Assembly (NCBI GenBank): GCA_003223115.1
Contig: QHXW01000288.1
Coordinates: 1 to 38,701, forward strand
Direction of reading: 5' to 3'
Length of the DNA stretch: 38,701 bases
From: Acidobacteriota bacterium
Lineage (GTDB): Bacteria > Acidobacteriota > Terriglobia > Bryobacterales > Bryobacteraceae
A program made the translations under genes and the position numbers. Below the pieces are notes generated by a model. The model saw only the letters and a program-made list of their open reading frames with translations, ran no database searches and was not told where the DNA came from. The stretch's first letter is position 1; every line of letters begins with the position of its first letter. Positions 24,509 through 32,238 of the stretch are shown piece after piece.

Positions 24509-25140
24509 AAGTTTGGTTCATGCTGTTGTGTTTGTCTCTCAGCCCGCAATTGTTGGCGCAAAGGGATTTTCTGACCGCCGATGAGGCCGATCAGGTTCGC
24601 GTGGCGCAGGACCCCAACGATCGCATGCAACTCTATGTACTGTTCGCCAGGCAGCGCCTGAACCTCGCTCAAAACTGGCTTTCCAAAGACAAACCAGGCC
24701 GCTCCATCCTGGTGCACGATGCCCTTGATGACTTAGCCAACATCATTGACGCCATCGACACCGTGGCCGACGATGCACTCCAGCGCAAGATCGATATCAC
24801 AATCGGTATGCAGGCGGTGGCCAAAGGCGAGAAGGAGGTTCTGAAAAGTCTTGAGAAAATTCAGGACAGCCAGCCTAAGGACATGGCGCGTTACGAGTTT
24901 GTTCTGAAGCAGGCCGTCGAGAGCACTCGGGACTCGCTCGAGCTGTCGCAGGGTGATCTGACTGCCCGCGCGGCCGAGGTCCAGGCCAAAGAAGCCAAAG
25001 AGAAGAAAGTAATTGAGTCGGTCATGTCGGCGAAGGATCTGGAAGAGAAGAAAGCCACCGAAAAGAAGACCGCGCAGGGCGATCAGAAGCGGAAGGCTCC
25101 GACGCTGCGGCGGAAAGGCGAGACGCCGGACAAGCCGTAA
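24505..25140 (+). CDS. Secreted coiled-coil protein
   Basis: 211 residues: a signal peptide (MKVWFMLLCLSLSPQLLAQ), a helical core (MQLYVLFARQRLNLAQNWLSKDKPGRSILVHDALDDLANIIDAIDTVADDALQRK) and a strongly charged Lys/Glu C-terminal coiled coil (AAEVQAKEAKEKKVIESVMSAKDLEEKKATEKKTAQGDQKRK). No known family was recognised. It shows the same organisation as its upstream neighbour (signal peptide then helices) and closes the operon. Its basic tail might contact the cell wall or an anionic polymer; that is a guess. Confidence 0.75.
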   Translation: MKVWFMLLCLSLSPQLLAQRDFLTADEADQVRVAQDPNDRMQLYVLFARQRLNLAQNWLSKDKPGRSILVHDALDDLANIIDAIDTVADDALQRKIDITIGMQAVAKGEKEVLKSLEKIQDSQPKDMARYEFVLKQAVESTRDSLELSQGDLTARAAEVQAKEAKEKKVIESVMSAKDLEEKKATEKKTAQGDQKRKAPTLRRKGETPDKP

Positions 25141-25283
25141 CTCGGTCCAGCCGCTCACCAGCCGTTCCTACCCGGCCTACAGAGCCCTGACGCGTGGCAT
25201 CCAAGTGGCTTGTGAACCAAGAGTGCGACAGCGTCAGCCGCTCCGCTAAAGTTCCCGAGAATGTCCGCCGATGTTTGACGTAA

Positions 25284-26340
25284 TGCCGGGTTTACAGAAA
25301 GGCCGCCAACGAGGAATCCAATGCTCTCGCGCAGGACCGGGAACTGATCTCAGATTTCATTATGGAATCGAGGGAACACCTGGCCTCCATCGAGAGCCAG
25401 TCATTGACACTGGAGCAGCACCCGGGCGATCGCGAATCTATTCACTCGATTTTTCGCGGATTTTTCACACCATCAAAGGCTGGCCAGGTTCCTCGAGTTC
25501 GGTGCCATTCAGGCAGTTGCCCACGAAGTGGAAACCCTGCTCGATCTGGTCCGCGACGGCAAGGTGGAAGGTGGTCTTCACGCCGGCGGTCATTGATGTG
25601 CTGCTGGCGAGCGTCGACTATCTGAGCGGCGAAGTTTGCCGCGTGGAACGCGCGCTTCGCGGCGGAGAATGGGGAAACTCCATTGACGACCAGGCGCTGC
25701 TTGTCGCGGCTCGAGGCCTGATGGAGCAAGCTCTGGAAGGTGCCGTAGCGCCTGCACCGGCCGGAAGGATAACCGCAGGCCCGAGCGTGAGCTAGTCTCG
25801 AGGAGATTTGTCGCAGGCTATATCCGGCCATGAGCCTACGGAGCAAGAGATCGGAGTGAAACCCGCACCGGAAGCCAAGAGCGAGAAGCGGGCGCGAGCC
25901 GGCGATACGCGGTCGGTAAAAGTTGACATCGCTAAACTCGACTACTTGCTGGATATGGTGGGCGAGATGGTCATCGCCCAATCCATGATCCGGCACGATC
26001 CTGAAATAGAGAAGGTCAGCACTCCAAGGTTGCTGCGCAATTTTTCGCAACTCGAAAGCATTGCAGAACGGATCCAGAAAACGGCCATGTCCATGCGCGT
26101 GGTTCCGGTAAGAGTACTGTTTCAGAAAATGGCGCGTTTGGTGCGCGACCTGTCGCGCAAGCACCGTAAGCAAGTGGATTTCGAAACTAGCTAGCGGCGA
26201 TGACACCGAACTCGACCGCAACATCGTCGAGGAACTGTCCGACCCGCTCATGCACATGGTTCGTAATGCCATCGATCACGGCATCGAAGTCCCGGAGGCT
26301 CGCCGGACTGCGGGAAAGAATCCGGCGGCCAAGCTCCTTT
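25284..26340 (+). pseudogene. Remnant of a CheA-type histidine kinase
   Basis: The left part is an HPt domain spread over three frames: ELISDFIMESREHLASIE...SIHSIFRGF (to about 25462), FHTIKG with the phospho-accepting His codon at 25466-25468, LARFLEFGAIQAVAHEVETLLDLVRDGKVE (from about 25481), and FTPAVIDVLLASVDYLSGEV back in the second frame. Next, from 25808, comes the dimerisation domain (VKVDIAKLDYLLDMVGEMVIAQSMI...ERIQKTAMSMRVVPVRVLFQKMARLVRDLSRK). A stop at 26192 is followed, in another frame, by ELDRNIVEELSDPLMHMVRNAIDHGIEVPEARRTAGKNPAAKL, the N-box of the ATPase. The remaining ATPase and the CheW-like domain are gone. Clearly non-functional. Confidence 0.9.
26188..26195. repeat. 4-bp tandem duplication TAGCTAGC that breaks cheA
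   Basis: The kinase reads ETS up to GAA ACT AGC and should continue GGC GAT GAC (GDD). A second TAGC inserted here turns it into ACT AGC TAG, giving an in-frame stop and a frameshift. Removing one TAGC restores the reading frame into GDDTELDRNIVEELSDP. Confidence 0.8.
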
Positions 26341-26444
26341 GTTCTCCAGCTTAGTGCAAAAACATTGTTAAGAATTGCGCCCCTTCTGCCGATCTCTTCA
26401 GTGCAGCTCATAGAAGTGTGTTTGGTGGATTTGCGGGTATACGC

Positions 26445-27710
26445 ATGCAGCTACTGTGGATCTCGAACCTCGAAAGGCTCAGCCTGGAACTCGAATGAGT
26501 CTCCGAAGTCGGCGGCTTGGAAATTGAAACGGTCGTCAGCGGTTGGGACGCGCTCGAACGTTTGCGGGGCTCTGAGTTTGGAGTTGTCGTCGCCAGCCTG
26601 CCTCTACCCCGACTGGAGTGCGCCAGACTTGTCGGAGCAGATCCAGAGAGTCCGGCCTGAGGTTGCGGTTATCATTCGAACGCCGGGCAGTACGCTGAGT
26701 GAAGCCGTGCGGTTCGTCAAACTCGGGGCTTATAGCGTATTGAAACTGAGGAATCCCCGGTCACACTAGCTCTACTCATCGAGGAGGCAGCCGAATACCA
26801 GAAAAGCCGAGAGCTTGCGTCGCTCGGGTCGGCTCTTCAGGATGAGCCCCGGAGAAAATTTCTGGTGGGCGGCAGCGGTGCTATGCGGAATGTCGCGCGG
26901 TTGGTTCGTTGGATTGGACCAAGGCGCTCGACGGTTCTCCTTTGCGGAGAAACCGGGGCAGGAAAAGAGATGGTTGCCCGCGCCATTCATGCGGCCGGCA
27001 ACCGGAGCCATTTAGCGATGGTGGCGGTCAGTTGTAGCGCGCTGCCTGAGAACTGCTCGAAGCGGAGCTGTTCGGGCACGTCCGGGGCGCTTTCACGGGA
27101 GCCGCTAACCACCGGATCGGCCGTTTCGAGCAGGCGAACCACAGCACACTGTTCCTGGACGAGGTGGGCGATATGCCGCTCAACATGCAGACCAAGCTGC
27201 TCCGCGTGCTTCAGGAGCGTGAATTTCAACGCGTGAGCTCTGAAAATATCAAAAGTAGACGTGCGCGTGCTCGCCACGTCGAATGTCGATCTGGTGCAAG
27301 CGGTAGAGAAAGAAAAGTTTCGCGAGGACCTATACTATCGCCATTGCCGGCGAAACGTTAGGACGGCTGATGAGTTATTCCTGGCCGGGCAACGTGCGCC
27401 CATTAGAGAATGCCGTCGAAATGGCGGTCGCGCTTAGTGGAGATCGCGGGATGCTCTATGTGGGGGATTTTCCGTTACCTGCCGTTCTACCGTCGAAAAC
27501 GGTTTCCTCAAATTCCCCAGTGATTGCCCTACCGGACGAGGGCCTGGATTTCGAACAGATTGTCAGCCAAATGGAGCGTACCATTCTCGAGCAGGCCTGC
27601 GAAGAACCGGTGGTCACAAGGCACAAGCCGCGGAAATGCCAGCTGAAAGTCATACTGCCGAAGGCATCTCGGCTCCCCCATAACATGAGGGTCCAGCTAG
27701 AATCTCGACT
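26445..27710 (+). pseudogene. Remnant of a sigma-54 dependent response regulator (NtrC family)
   Basis: Broken pieces in domain order. Receiver: MQLLWISNLERLSLELE, an in-frame TGA (26496-26498), then VSEVGGLEIETVVSGWDALERLRGSEFGVVVASLPLP, with Ser where the phospho-Asp is expected; RPEVAVIIRTPGSTLSEAVRFVKLGAYSVLK follows in another frame. AAA+ domain: FLVGGSGAMRNVARLV, Walker A GETGAGKE (about 26946-26969), sigma-54 contact loop GAFTGA (27086-27103), Walker [40 protein letters not shown], then a jump to SYSWPGNVRPLENAVE, losing roughly 60 residues. A Fis-like tail (GGHKAQAAEM) is degraded. It sits directly after the cheA remnant, so kinase and regulator were probably cognate. Confidence 0.9.
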
Positions 27711-27821
27711 CGGAGAAAAGAGTCTTTCGGCGGCTCCTCAATTTTGAGCTCTCAGCTAGATCCCGCCGGACCGGGCGCTAGCTAGACGCCACTGGTGCGC
27801 GTGGGCGTACCGTTTCCGTCA

Positions 27822-27827
27822 TATAAT
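27822..27827 (+). promoter_or_regulatory. -10 element of the PSCyt1/DUF1549 operon
   Basis: A perfect TATAAT, 17 nt before the GTG at 27845, in the gap after the regulator remnant. It would give a leader of about 10 nt. No convincing -35 was seen. Confidence 0.5.
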
Positions 27828-27844
27828 CTGACACGAGAGTTCCG

Positions 27845-30457
27845 GTGCGTGTGATTAGCTGGTTGGCGGCAATATCTGCGTTAGTGGTGCTTGGTCTAGC
27901 CACTGGTGGTGAGATTTCCGCAGCCGAGCGCGTGTCATTCTCCAAAGATATCCAGCCAATTTTCGAGAGCACCTGCTGGAAGTGTCACGGTGAGGCTCTC
28001 CAGCTTTCTCAGCTTGATTTGCGCACCCGCGAGAGCGCGCTGAAGGGCGGCCAGCGCGGGCCGGCCCTGGTACCCGGCAGTGCGGATCAAAGCCGTATCT
28101 ACAGGCTGGTGGCAGGCCTTGAGAAACCGTCCATGCCCATGGACGGCACCAAACTTACGCCTGAACAGATCTCGGCCATCAAGGATTGGATCAACGCAGG
28201 TGCGCCATGGGACCCGTCGGCGGGCGGTGCATCGAGTTCGGCTCCAGCGGTTTTCGCCGAGACGCCCATTCCCGAGCAGGCGCGCCGCTACTGGGCGTTT
28301 CAAAAACCAGCGCGGCGTTCCGTTCCTATCGCGCGCGACCCACGCAACAAAGCCCACCCCGTCGACGCGTTTCTCGTACAGGCGATGGAACAGCAAGGGC
28401 TCGAGCCCGCTCCTGAAGCTGATCCGAGAACTCTGGTTCGACGCGCCTATCTCGACCTCACTGGACTTCTACCCACTCCCGCTGAAACGGCCGCGTATTT
28501 GAAGGATCAATCGCCGAATCGATGGGATGAGCTGATTGATCACTTGCTCGGCTCGCCACACTATGGTGAGCGCTGGGGGCGGCACTTGCTGGACGTGGCG
28601 CGATATGCCGATTCAAATGGTTTCGAACACGATTTCGACAGGCCCGACGCCTGGCGGTACCGCGATTACGTCATTCGCGCATTCAATCAAGACAAACCGT
28701 TCAATGTTTTTCTCGAAGAACAGATTGCGGGTGACGAGCTTGACCGGGTCACCAAAGAGAGTTTGATCGCTACTGCTTTCTTGCGCTGCCACGCCAAGGT
28801 GGGTTTCCGCGAGAAAGACAATCCGCAGTACCGGTATGACTACTTGGATGACATGATCGCAACAGTGGGGCGGGGCATTTTGGGCCTGACCATACAGTGC
28901 GCCCGCTGTCATGATCACAAGTTTGATCCGATCACGCAACAAGATTATTACCGGTTGCAGGCGTCACTGTTCGGTTACGTAGAAGTGGAACACCCGCTCA
29001 CGTCAACGAAAGAGTCGGAAGCCTATAACAAGAAGATTGTGAATATCGAACAGCGACTGAAGCCGCTTAAGGGCGAACTGAAACAGCTGGAGCGGCCGTA
29101 TCGAGACCGCCTGTTGCCGGAAAAATACAAGGAATTTCCAGAGAACGTTCAGATCGCAATCCGGACTCCGGAAGCTCAACGCACACCCGGCCAGGCGCTG
29201 CTGGCGGCGCAGGTGATTCGCACGACGGATGTATCGTCCAAAGAAATCGAGCGCCTTATGACGCCCTCAGACTTCGCGCGGAAGCGCCAGCTCCACGAAG
29301 CCATCCGCCGCCTCGAGCAGGAAAAACCGCCGCCGATTTCAGTAGCCATGGGAATCACCGACGGCGACTATCGGTTTGCGCCGGATGGCCCGGGTGATGA
29401 GCCAGAGCCAGGCAAGGGAGTCAAGCGCGAAGCCATTGAGGGAACATTTCTGCACCAGGGGCCCGGCCGCTACCAGGCGCCGCCCTCATATTTTCTGATT
29501 CGCGGTGATTATCAGAGCCGCGGTCCACAGATGCGGCCGGGCTTTCCCGCTGTGCTCACCTACGGGAATCCCCCGGTTGAGATTCCCGGAGCGGACGGCC
29601 ATACGTCGGGCCGCCGCCGCGCGCTGGCTGAGTGGTTGACCTCGACGGACAACCCGCTGACGGCACGCGTGATTGTCAACCGGATTTGGAATCACCACTT
29701 CGGGCGCGGCATCGTTGCGACGCTCGACAATTTCGGCAAAATGGGCGAAAAGCCCACTCATCCGGAACTGCTCGACTGGCTGGCCGTTGATTTCATGCGC
29801 CACGGATGGAGCATCAAATATCTGCACCGGCTCCTCATGTCTTCGGCCGCTTACCAGCGTGCTTCACGCTATGAGAACGCGGCGGACCTGGCGAAAGATC
29901 CCGAGGATATCTACCTATGGCGCTTTCGCATCCAGCGCCTCGATGCCGAAATCGTGCGCGATGTGATCCTGGCAGCCAGTGGCGCCCTCAACACGGAAAT
30001 GTTCGGGCCGCCGGTATTTCCGAAGCTGCAACCGGAAGTGCTCCACGCCATGACGAAGGGCATCTGGAACCAGGAACAGGATGGTCCGAAAGTGTGGCGT
30101 CGCAGCGTCTACGTGTATCGTAAGCGCGGCCTGCCGTTTCCTTTGTTCGAAGTATTCGATCTTCCGGACCAAAACCTCACCTGCAGCCGGCGCAATGTCT
30201 CTACGGTTCCGACTCAAGCTTTAACGCTGCTTAATGACGATTTTGTCCTTCGACAGGCTCAGTTGTTTGCCGATCGAGTTCGGGAAGCCGCACCCAGCGA
30301 CGCAACAGAACAGGTGCGGCTGGCCTATGGAATCTCGCTCAGCCGGCCGCCCACGGCCGAAGAGAGCCGCCTGGCAATGGAGTTTCTGAGGAAACAGAAG
30401 CTTGTAGATCTGACTCACGTGCTGTTGAATCTGAATGAGTTCGTCTACATGCGGTAA
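27845..30457 (+). CDS. PSCyt1-DUF1549-DUF1553 heme protein
   Basis: An exported multidomain protein of 870 residues, abundant in Planctomycetes and Solibacteres. From the GTG start: a signal peptide (ISWLAAISALVVLGLATGGEISAAE), then a planctomycete-type cytochrome c domain (FSKDIQPIFESTCWKCHGE) with heme ligands Cys44, Cys47 and His48, the DUF1549 domain (VDAFLVQAMEQQGLEPAPEADPRTLVRRAYLDLTGLLPTP...HYGERWGRHLLDVARYADSNG), a second CxxCH (Cys352, Cys355, His356 in CARCHDHKFDPI), and DUF1553 (ARVIVNRIWNHHFGRGIV, LLMSSAAYQRASRY). These proteins are thought to work with DUF1501 proteins in polysaccharide breakdown; the biochemistry is unproven. It is intact, unlike the relative at 18.7-20.7 kb. 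Confidence 0.93.
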   Translation: MRVISWLAAISALVVLGLATGGEISAAERVSFSKDIQPIFESTCWKCHGEALQLSQLDLRTRESALKGGQRGPALVPGSADQSRIYRLVAGLEKPSMPMDGTKLTPEQISAIKDWINAGAPWDPSAGGASSSAPAVFAETPIPEQARRYWAFQKPARRSVPIARDPRNKAHPVDAFLVQAMEQQGLEPAPEADPRTLVRRAYLDLTGLLPTPAETAAYLKDQSPNRWDELIDHLLGSPHYGERWGRHLLDVARYADSNGFEHDFDRPDAWRYRDYVIRAFNQDKPFNVFLEEQIAGDELDRVTKESLIATAFLRCHAKVGFREKDNPQYRYDYLDDMIATVGRGILGLTIQCARCHDHKFDPITQQDYYRLQASLFGYVEVEHPLTSTKESEAYNKKIVNIEQRLKPLKGELKQLERPYRDRLLPEKYKEFPENVQIAIRTPEAQRTPGQALLAAQVIRTTDVSSKEIERLMTPSDFARKRQLHEAIRRLEQEKPPPISVAMGITDGDYRFAPDGPGDEPEPGKGVKREAIEGTFLHQGPGRYQAPPSYFLIRGDYQSRGPQMRPGFPAVLTYGNPPVEIPGADGHTSGRRRALAEWLTSTDNPLTARVIVNRIWNHHFGRGIVATLDNFGKMGEKPTHPELLDWLAVDFMRHGWSIKYLHRLLMSSAAYQRASRYENAADLAKDPEDIYLWRFRIQRLDAEIVRDVILAASGALNTEMFGPPVFPKLQPEVLHAMTKGIWNQEQDGPKVWRRSVYVYRKRGLPFPLFEVFDLPDQNLTCSRRNVSTVPTQALTLLNDDFVLRQAQLFADRVREAAPSDATEQVRLAYGISLSRPPTAEESRLAMEFLRKQKLVDLTHVLLNLNEFVYMR

Positions 30458-30557
30458 CTTGCCACGGGGTGGGGCGGGAGCGAGAATAAGAGCGGATGAA
30501 CGAAGCGCAATTGATCCTTTCCGCCGTAACGATTTGCCGTCGTGCTCCCGAGTTTTC

Positions 30558-30695
30558 ATGGACAATCAGAGGCTGAACAGTATGGAGGTCCGCCTGGATG
30601 CTCGCATGACCAGCTTTGAAAACAAGTTCGATACGAAAATTGACCTGGTCACAGAGAACCGGCTCAGCCGCATCGAAGAGCACCTCCGAAGGTAA
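30558..30695 (+). CDS. 45-residue coiled-coil protein
   Basis: Encodes MDNQRLNSMEVRLDARMTSF followed by ENKFDTKIDLVTENRLSRIEEHLRR. Leucine, methionine, phenylalanine and isoleucine fall at heptad-like spacing among charged residues, so it should form one coiled-coil helix; proteins of the same MDxxRLxxLExRxD...RIEERL style are widespread small hypotheticals. It sits between the PSCyt1 and DUF1501 genes, ending 2 bp before the latter's start, which supports it being a real gene of this operon. The same frame is open further upstream (to 30435), but that part reads like non-coding sequence. No clear Shine-Dalgarno. Confidence 0.55.
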   Translation: MDNQRLNSMEVRLDARMTSFENKFDTKIDLVTENRLSRIEEHLRR

Positions 30696-30697
30696 GC

Positions 30698-32158
30698 GTG
30701 AGATCCCTCCGCTCGAGACGCGATTTCTTATTCCAGGCCGGCGGCGGCCTGAGCGGTTTGGCGTTGGCCTGGCTGCTCGATCAGCAGGGCCTGCTGGCGG
30801 CCGATCGCGCGCCTGCATCCGGTGCGTGCGCGGCAAATCGTTCCGGCCCGACGCCGTTCACTGCTAAACAAACTCATTTCACTCCACGCGCGACCAGCGT
30901 GATTTCCCTGTTCATGAGCGGCGGTGTCAGCCACGTGGATACGTTCGATCCGAAGCCACAGCTCGCACGTTACGCCGGCCAGCCGCTCACTGGCAAGGGC
31001 GAAGTCATCGTACGGCAAGGAAACCCCGGTCCATTGATGCCGAGCCCGTTCAGTTTCCGCAAGTACGGACAGAGCGGAATGGACATTGCGGAAATTTTTC
31101 CTCAACTTGCGCAGCACGCCGACGATCTGGCACTGCTCCGCTCGGCTTACGGCCAATCAAACGACCACGTACAGGCTCACTACCTGCTGGCGACCGGTAC
31201 CGTGCGCATGGGATTTCCCAGTGTGGGTTCGTGGATCACATATGGGCTTGGAACAGAGAATCAAAACTTGCCTGCCTTTGTGGTGATCTATGACGCGCGC
31301 GGCGGGCCTTTCGGTGGACCCGCGAACTGGAGCGCCGGGTTCATGCCTGCTGCCTATCAGGGCACGGTATTTCGCGCCTCGGATAATCCCATCATCGATT
31401 TGAAGCCACCGGCTTCTGTGACCCTTGAAGAACAGCGCGCCCGGCTGGATTTGTTGGCGAAGCTGAACGAACTCGATTTGCAAAAATATCCTTCGAGTTC
31501 GGAACTCGCCGCGCGCATTTCCTCTTATGAGCTGGCATATCGCATGCAGGGCTGCGCTCCGGAAGCCGTCGACGTGAGCCGCGAAACGGAGCCAACGCGC
31601 AAGCTTTACGGTCTCGATAATTCCACCACCGAACCTTTCGGTCGCCAGTGCCTGATGGCCCGACGGCTGGTCGAGCGCGGCGTGCGATTCGTGCAGGTCT
31701 ATCACGGCGGCTTGGGGAATCAGAACACCGACACCTGGGACGCGCACGACGACGTCAAGAAAAATCACACCACGCACGCGGCTGAGGTGGACCGGCCTAT
31801 CGCCGGTCTGTTGACGGATTTAAAGGCACGCGGTCTGTTCGATTCCACACTCGTTGTCTGGCACTGCGAGTTTGGACGGATGCCGATTTCTCAGCGCGGT
31901 GTGGGCCGCGACCATAACCCGGGCGCGATGAGCATGTGGATGGCGGGAGCGCGTATCAAAGGCGGCCAGGCGATTGGCTCGAGCGACGAGTTCGGATACA
32001 AAGCCGAGCAACAACCTGTTTCGGTTCATGATCTGCACGCGACGATTCTGCATTTGTTAGGCATGGATCATACCCGTCTCACTTATCTTTATAATGGCCG
32101 CCAGATGCGTCTCACCGACGTCTACGGCGACCCCGTCCCACAGATTACGCGGAGTTGA
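30698..32158 (+). CDS. DUF1501 family protein, Tat-exported
   Basis: 486 residues from the GTG at 30698. The N-terminus RSLRSRRDFLFQAGGGLSGLALAWLL has a twin-arginine export motif. The DUF1501 core follows: SVISLFMSGGVSHVDTFDPKPQL, LLRSAYGQSNDHVQAHYLLATG, FGRQCLMARRLVERGVRFVQVYHGG, TWDAHDDVKKNHTTHAAEVDRPIAGLLTDLKARGLFDSTLVVWHCEFGRMP and GAMSMWMAGARIKGGQAIGSSDEFG. The fold is related to alkaline phosphatase and sulfatase families, with Asp/His residues in the conserved blocks likely to bind metal. It is the intact counterpart of the frameshifted gene at 17.3-18.7 kb and pairs with the PSCyt1 protein upstream. Confidence 0.92.
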   Translation: MRSLRSRRDFLFQAGGGLSGLALAWLLDQQGLLAADRAPASGACAANRSGPTPFTAKQTHFTPRATSVISLFMSGGVSHVDTFDPKPQLARYAGQPLTGKGEVIVRQGNPGPLMPSPFSFRKYGQSGMDIAEIFPQLAQHADDLALLRSAYGQSNDHVQAHYLLATGTVRMGFPSVGSWITYGLGTENQNLPAFVVIYDARGGPFGGPANWSAGFMPAAYQGTVFRASDNPIIDLKPPASVTLEEQRARLDLLAKLNELDLQKYPSSSELAARISSYELAYRMQGCAPEAVDVSRETEPTRKLYGLDNSTTEPFGRQCLMARRLVERGVRFVQVYHGGLGNQNTDTWDAHDDVKKNHTTHAAEVDRPIAGLLTDLKARGLFDSTLVVWHCEFGRMPISQRGVGRDHNPGAMSMWMAGARIKGGQAIGSSDEFGYKAEQQPVSVHDLHATILHLLGMDHTRLTYLYNGRQMRLTDVYGDPVPQITRS

Positions 32159-32223
32159 ATCATCAAAGGTCGAAGCGCCTGTGCGTCCAACCCTGCCGCC
32201 CTTTCTTCGTCTTGACGTCCTGA

Positions 32224-32229
32224 CATAAT
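32224..32229 (+). promoter_or_regulatory. -10 element of the AMP-ligase/PlsC gene
   Basis: CATAAT (five of six consensus bases), 9 nt before the ATG at 32239. No Shine-Dalgarno precedes the ATG. The TTGACG at 32212-32217 is only 6 bp away, so it cannot be the matching -35. Confidence 0.4.
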
Positions 32230-32238
32230 TGAACTGGA

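Noticed and set aside
25187-25237. CTGACGC...GCGTCAG inverted repeat as a terminator after the coiled-coil operon
   Set aside because: The 7-bp arms are 37 nt apart and no T-run follows, so a stable terminator is unlikely.
25141-27844. Mobile element or genomic island in the degraded region
   Set aside because: No transposase, terminal inverted repeats, integrase or tRNA was found; the content is fully explained by cheA and sigma-54 regulator remnants.
30496-30576. 26-codon frame MNEAQLILSAVTICRR... in the gap before the 45-residue gene
   Set aside because: No ribosome site, -10 hexamer or recognisable protein character; it overlaps the better-supported small gene.
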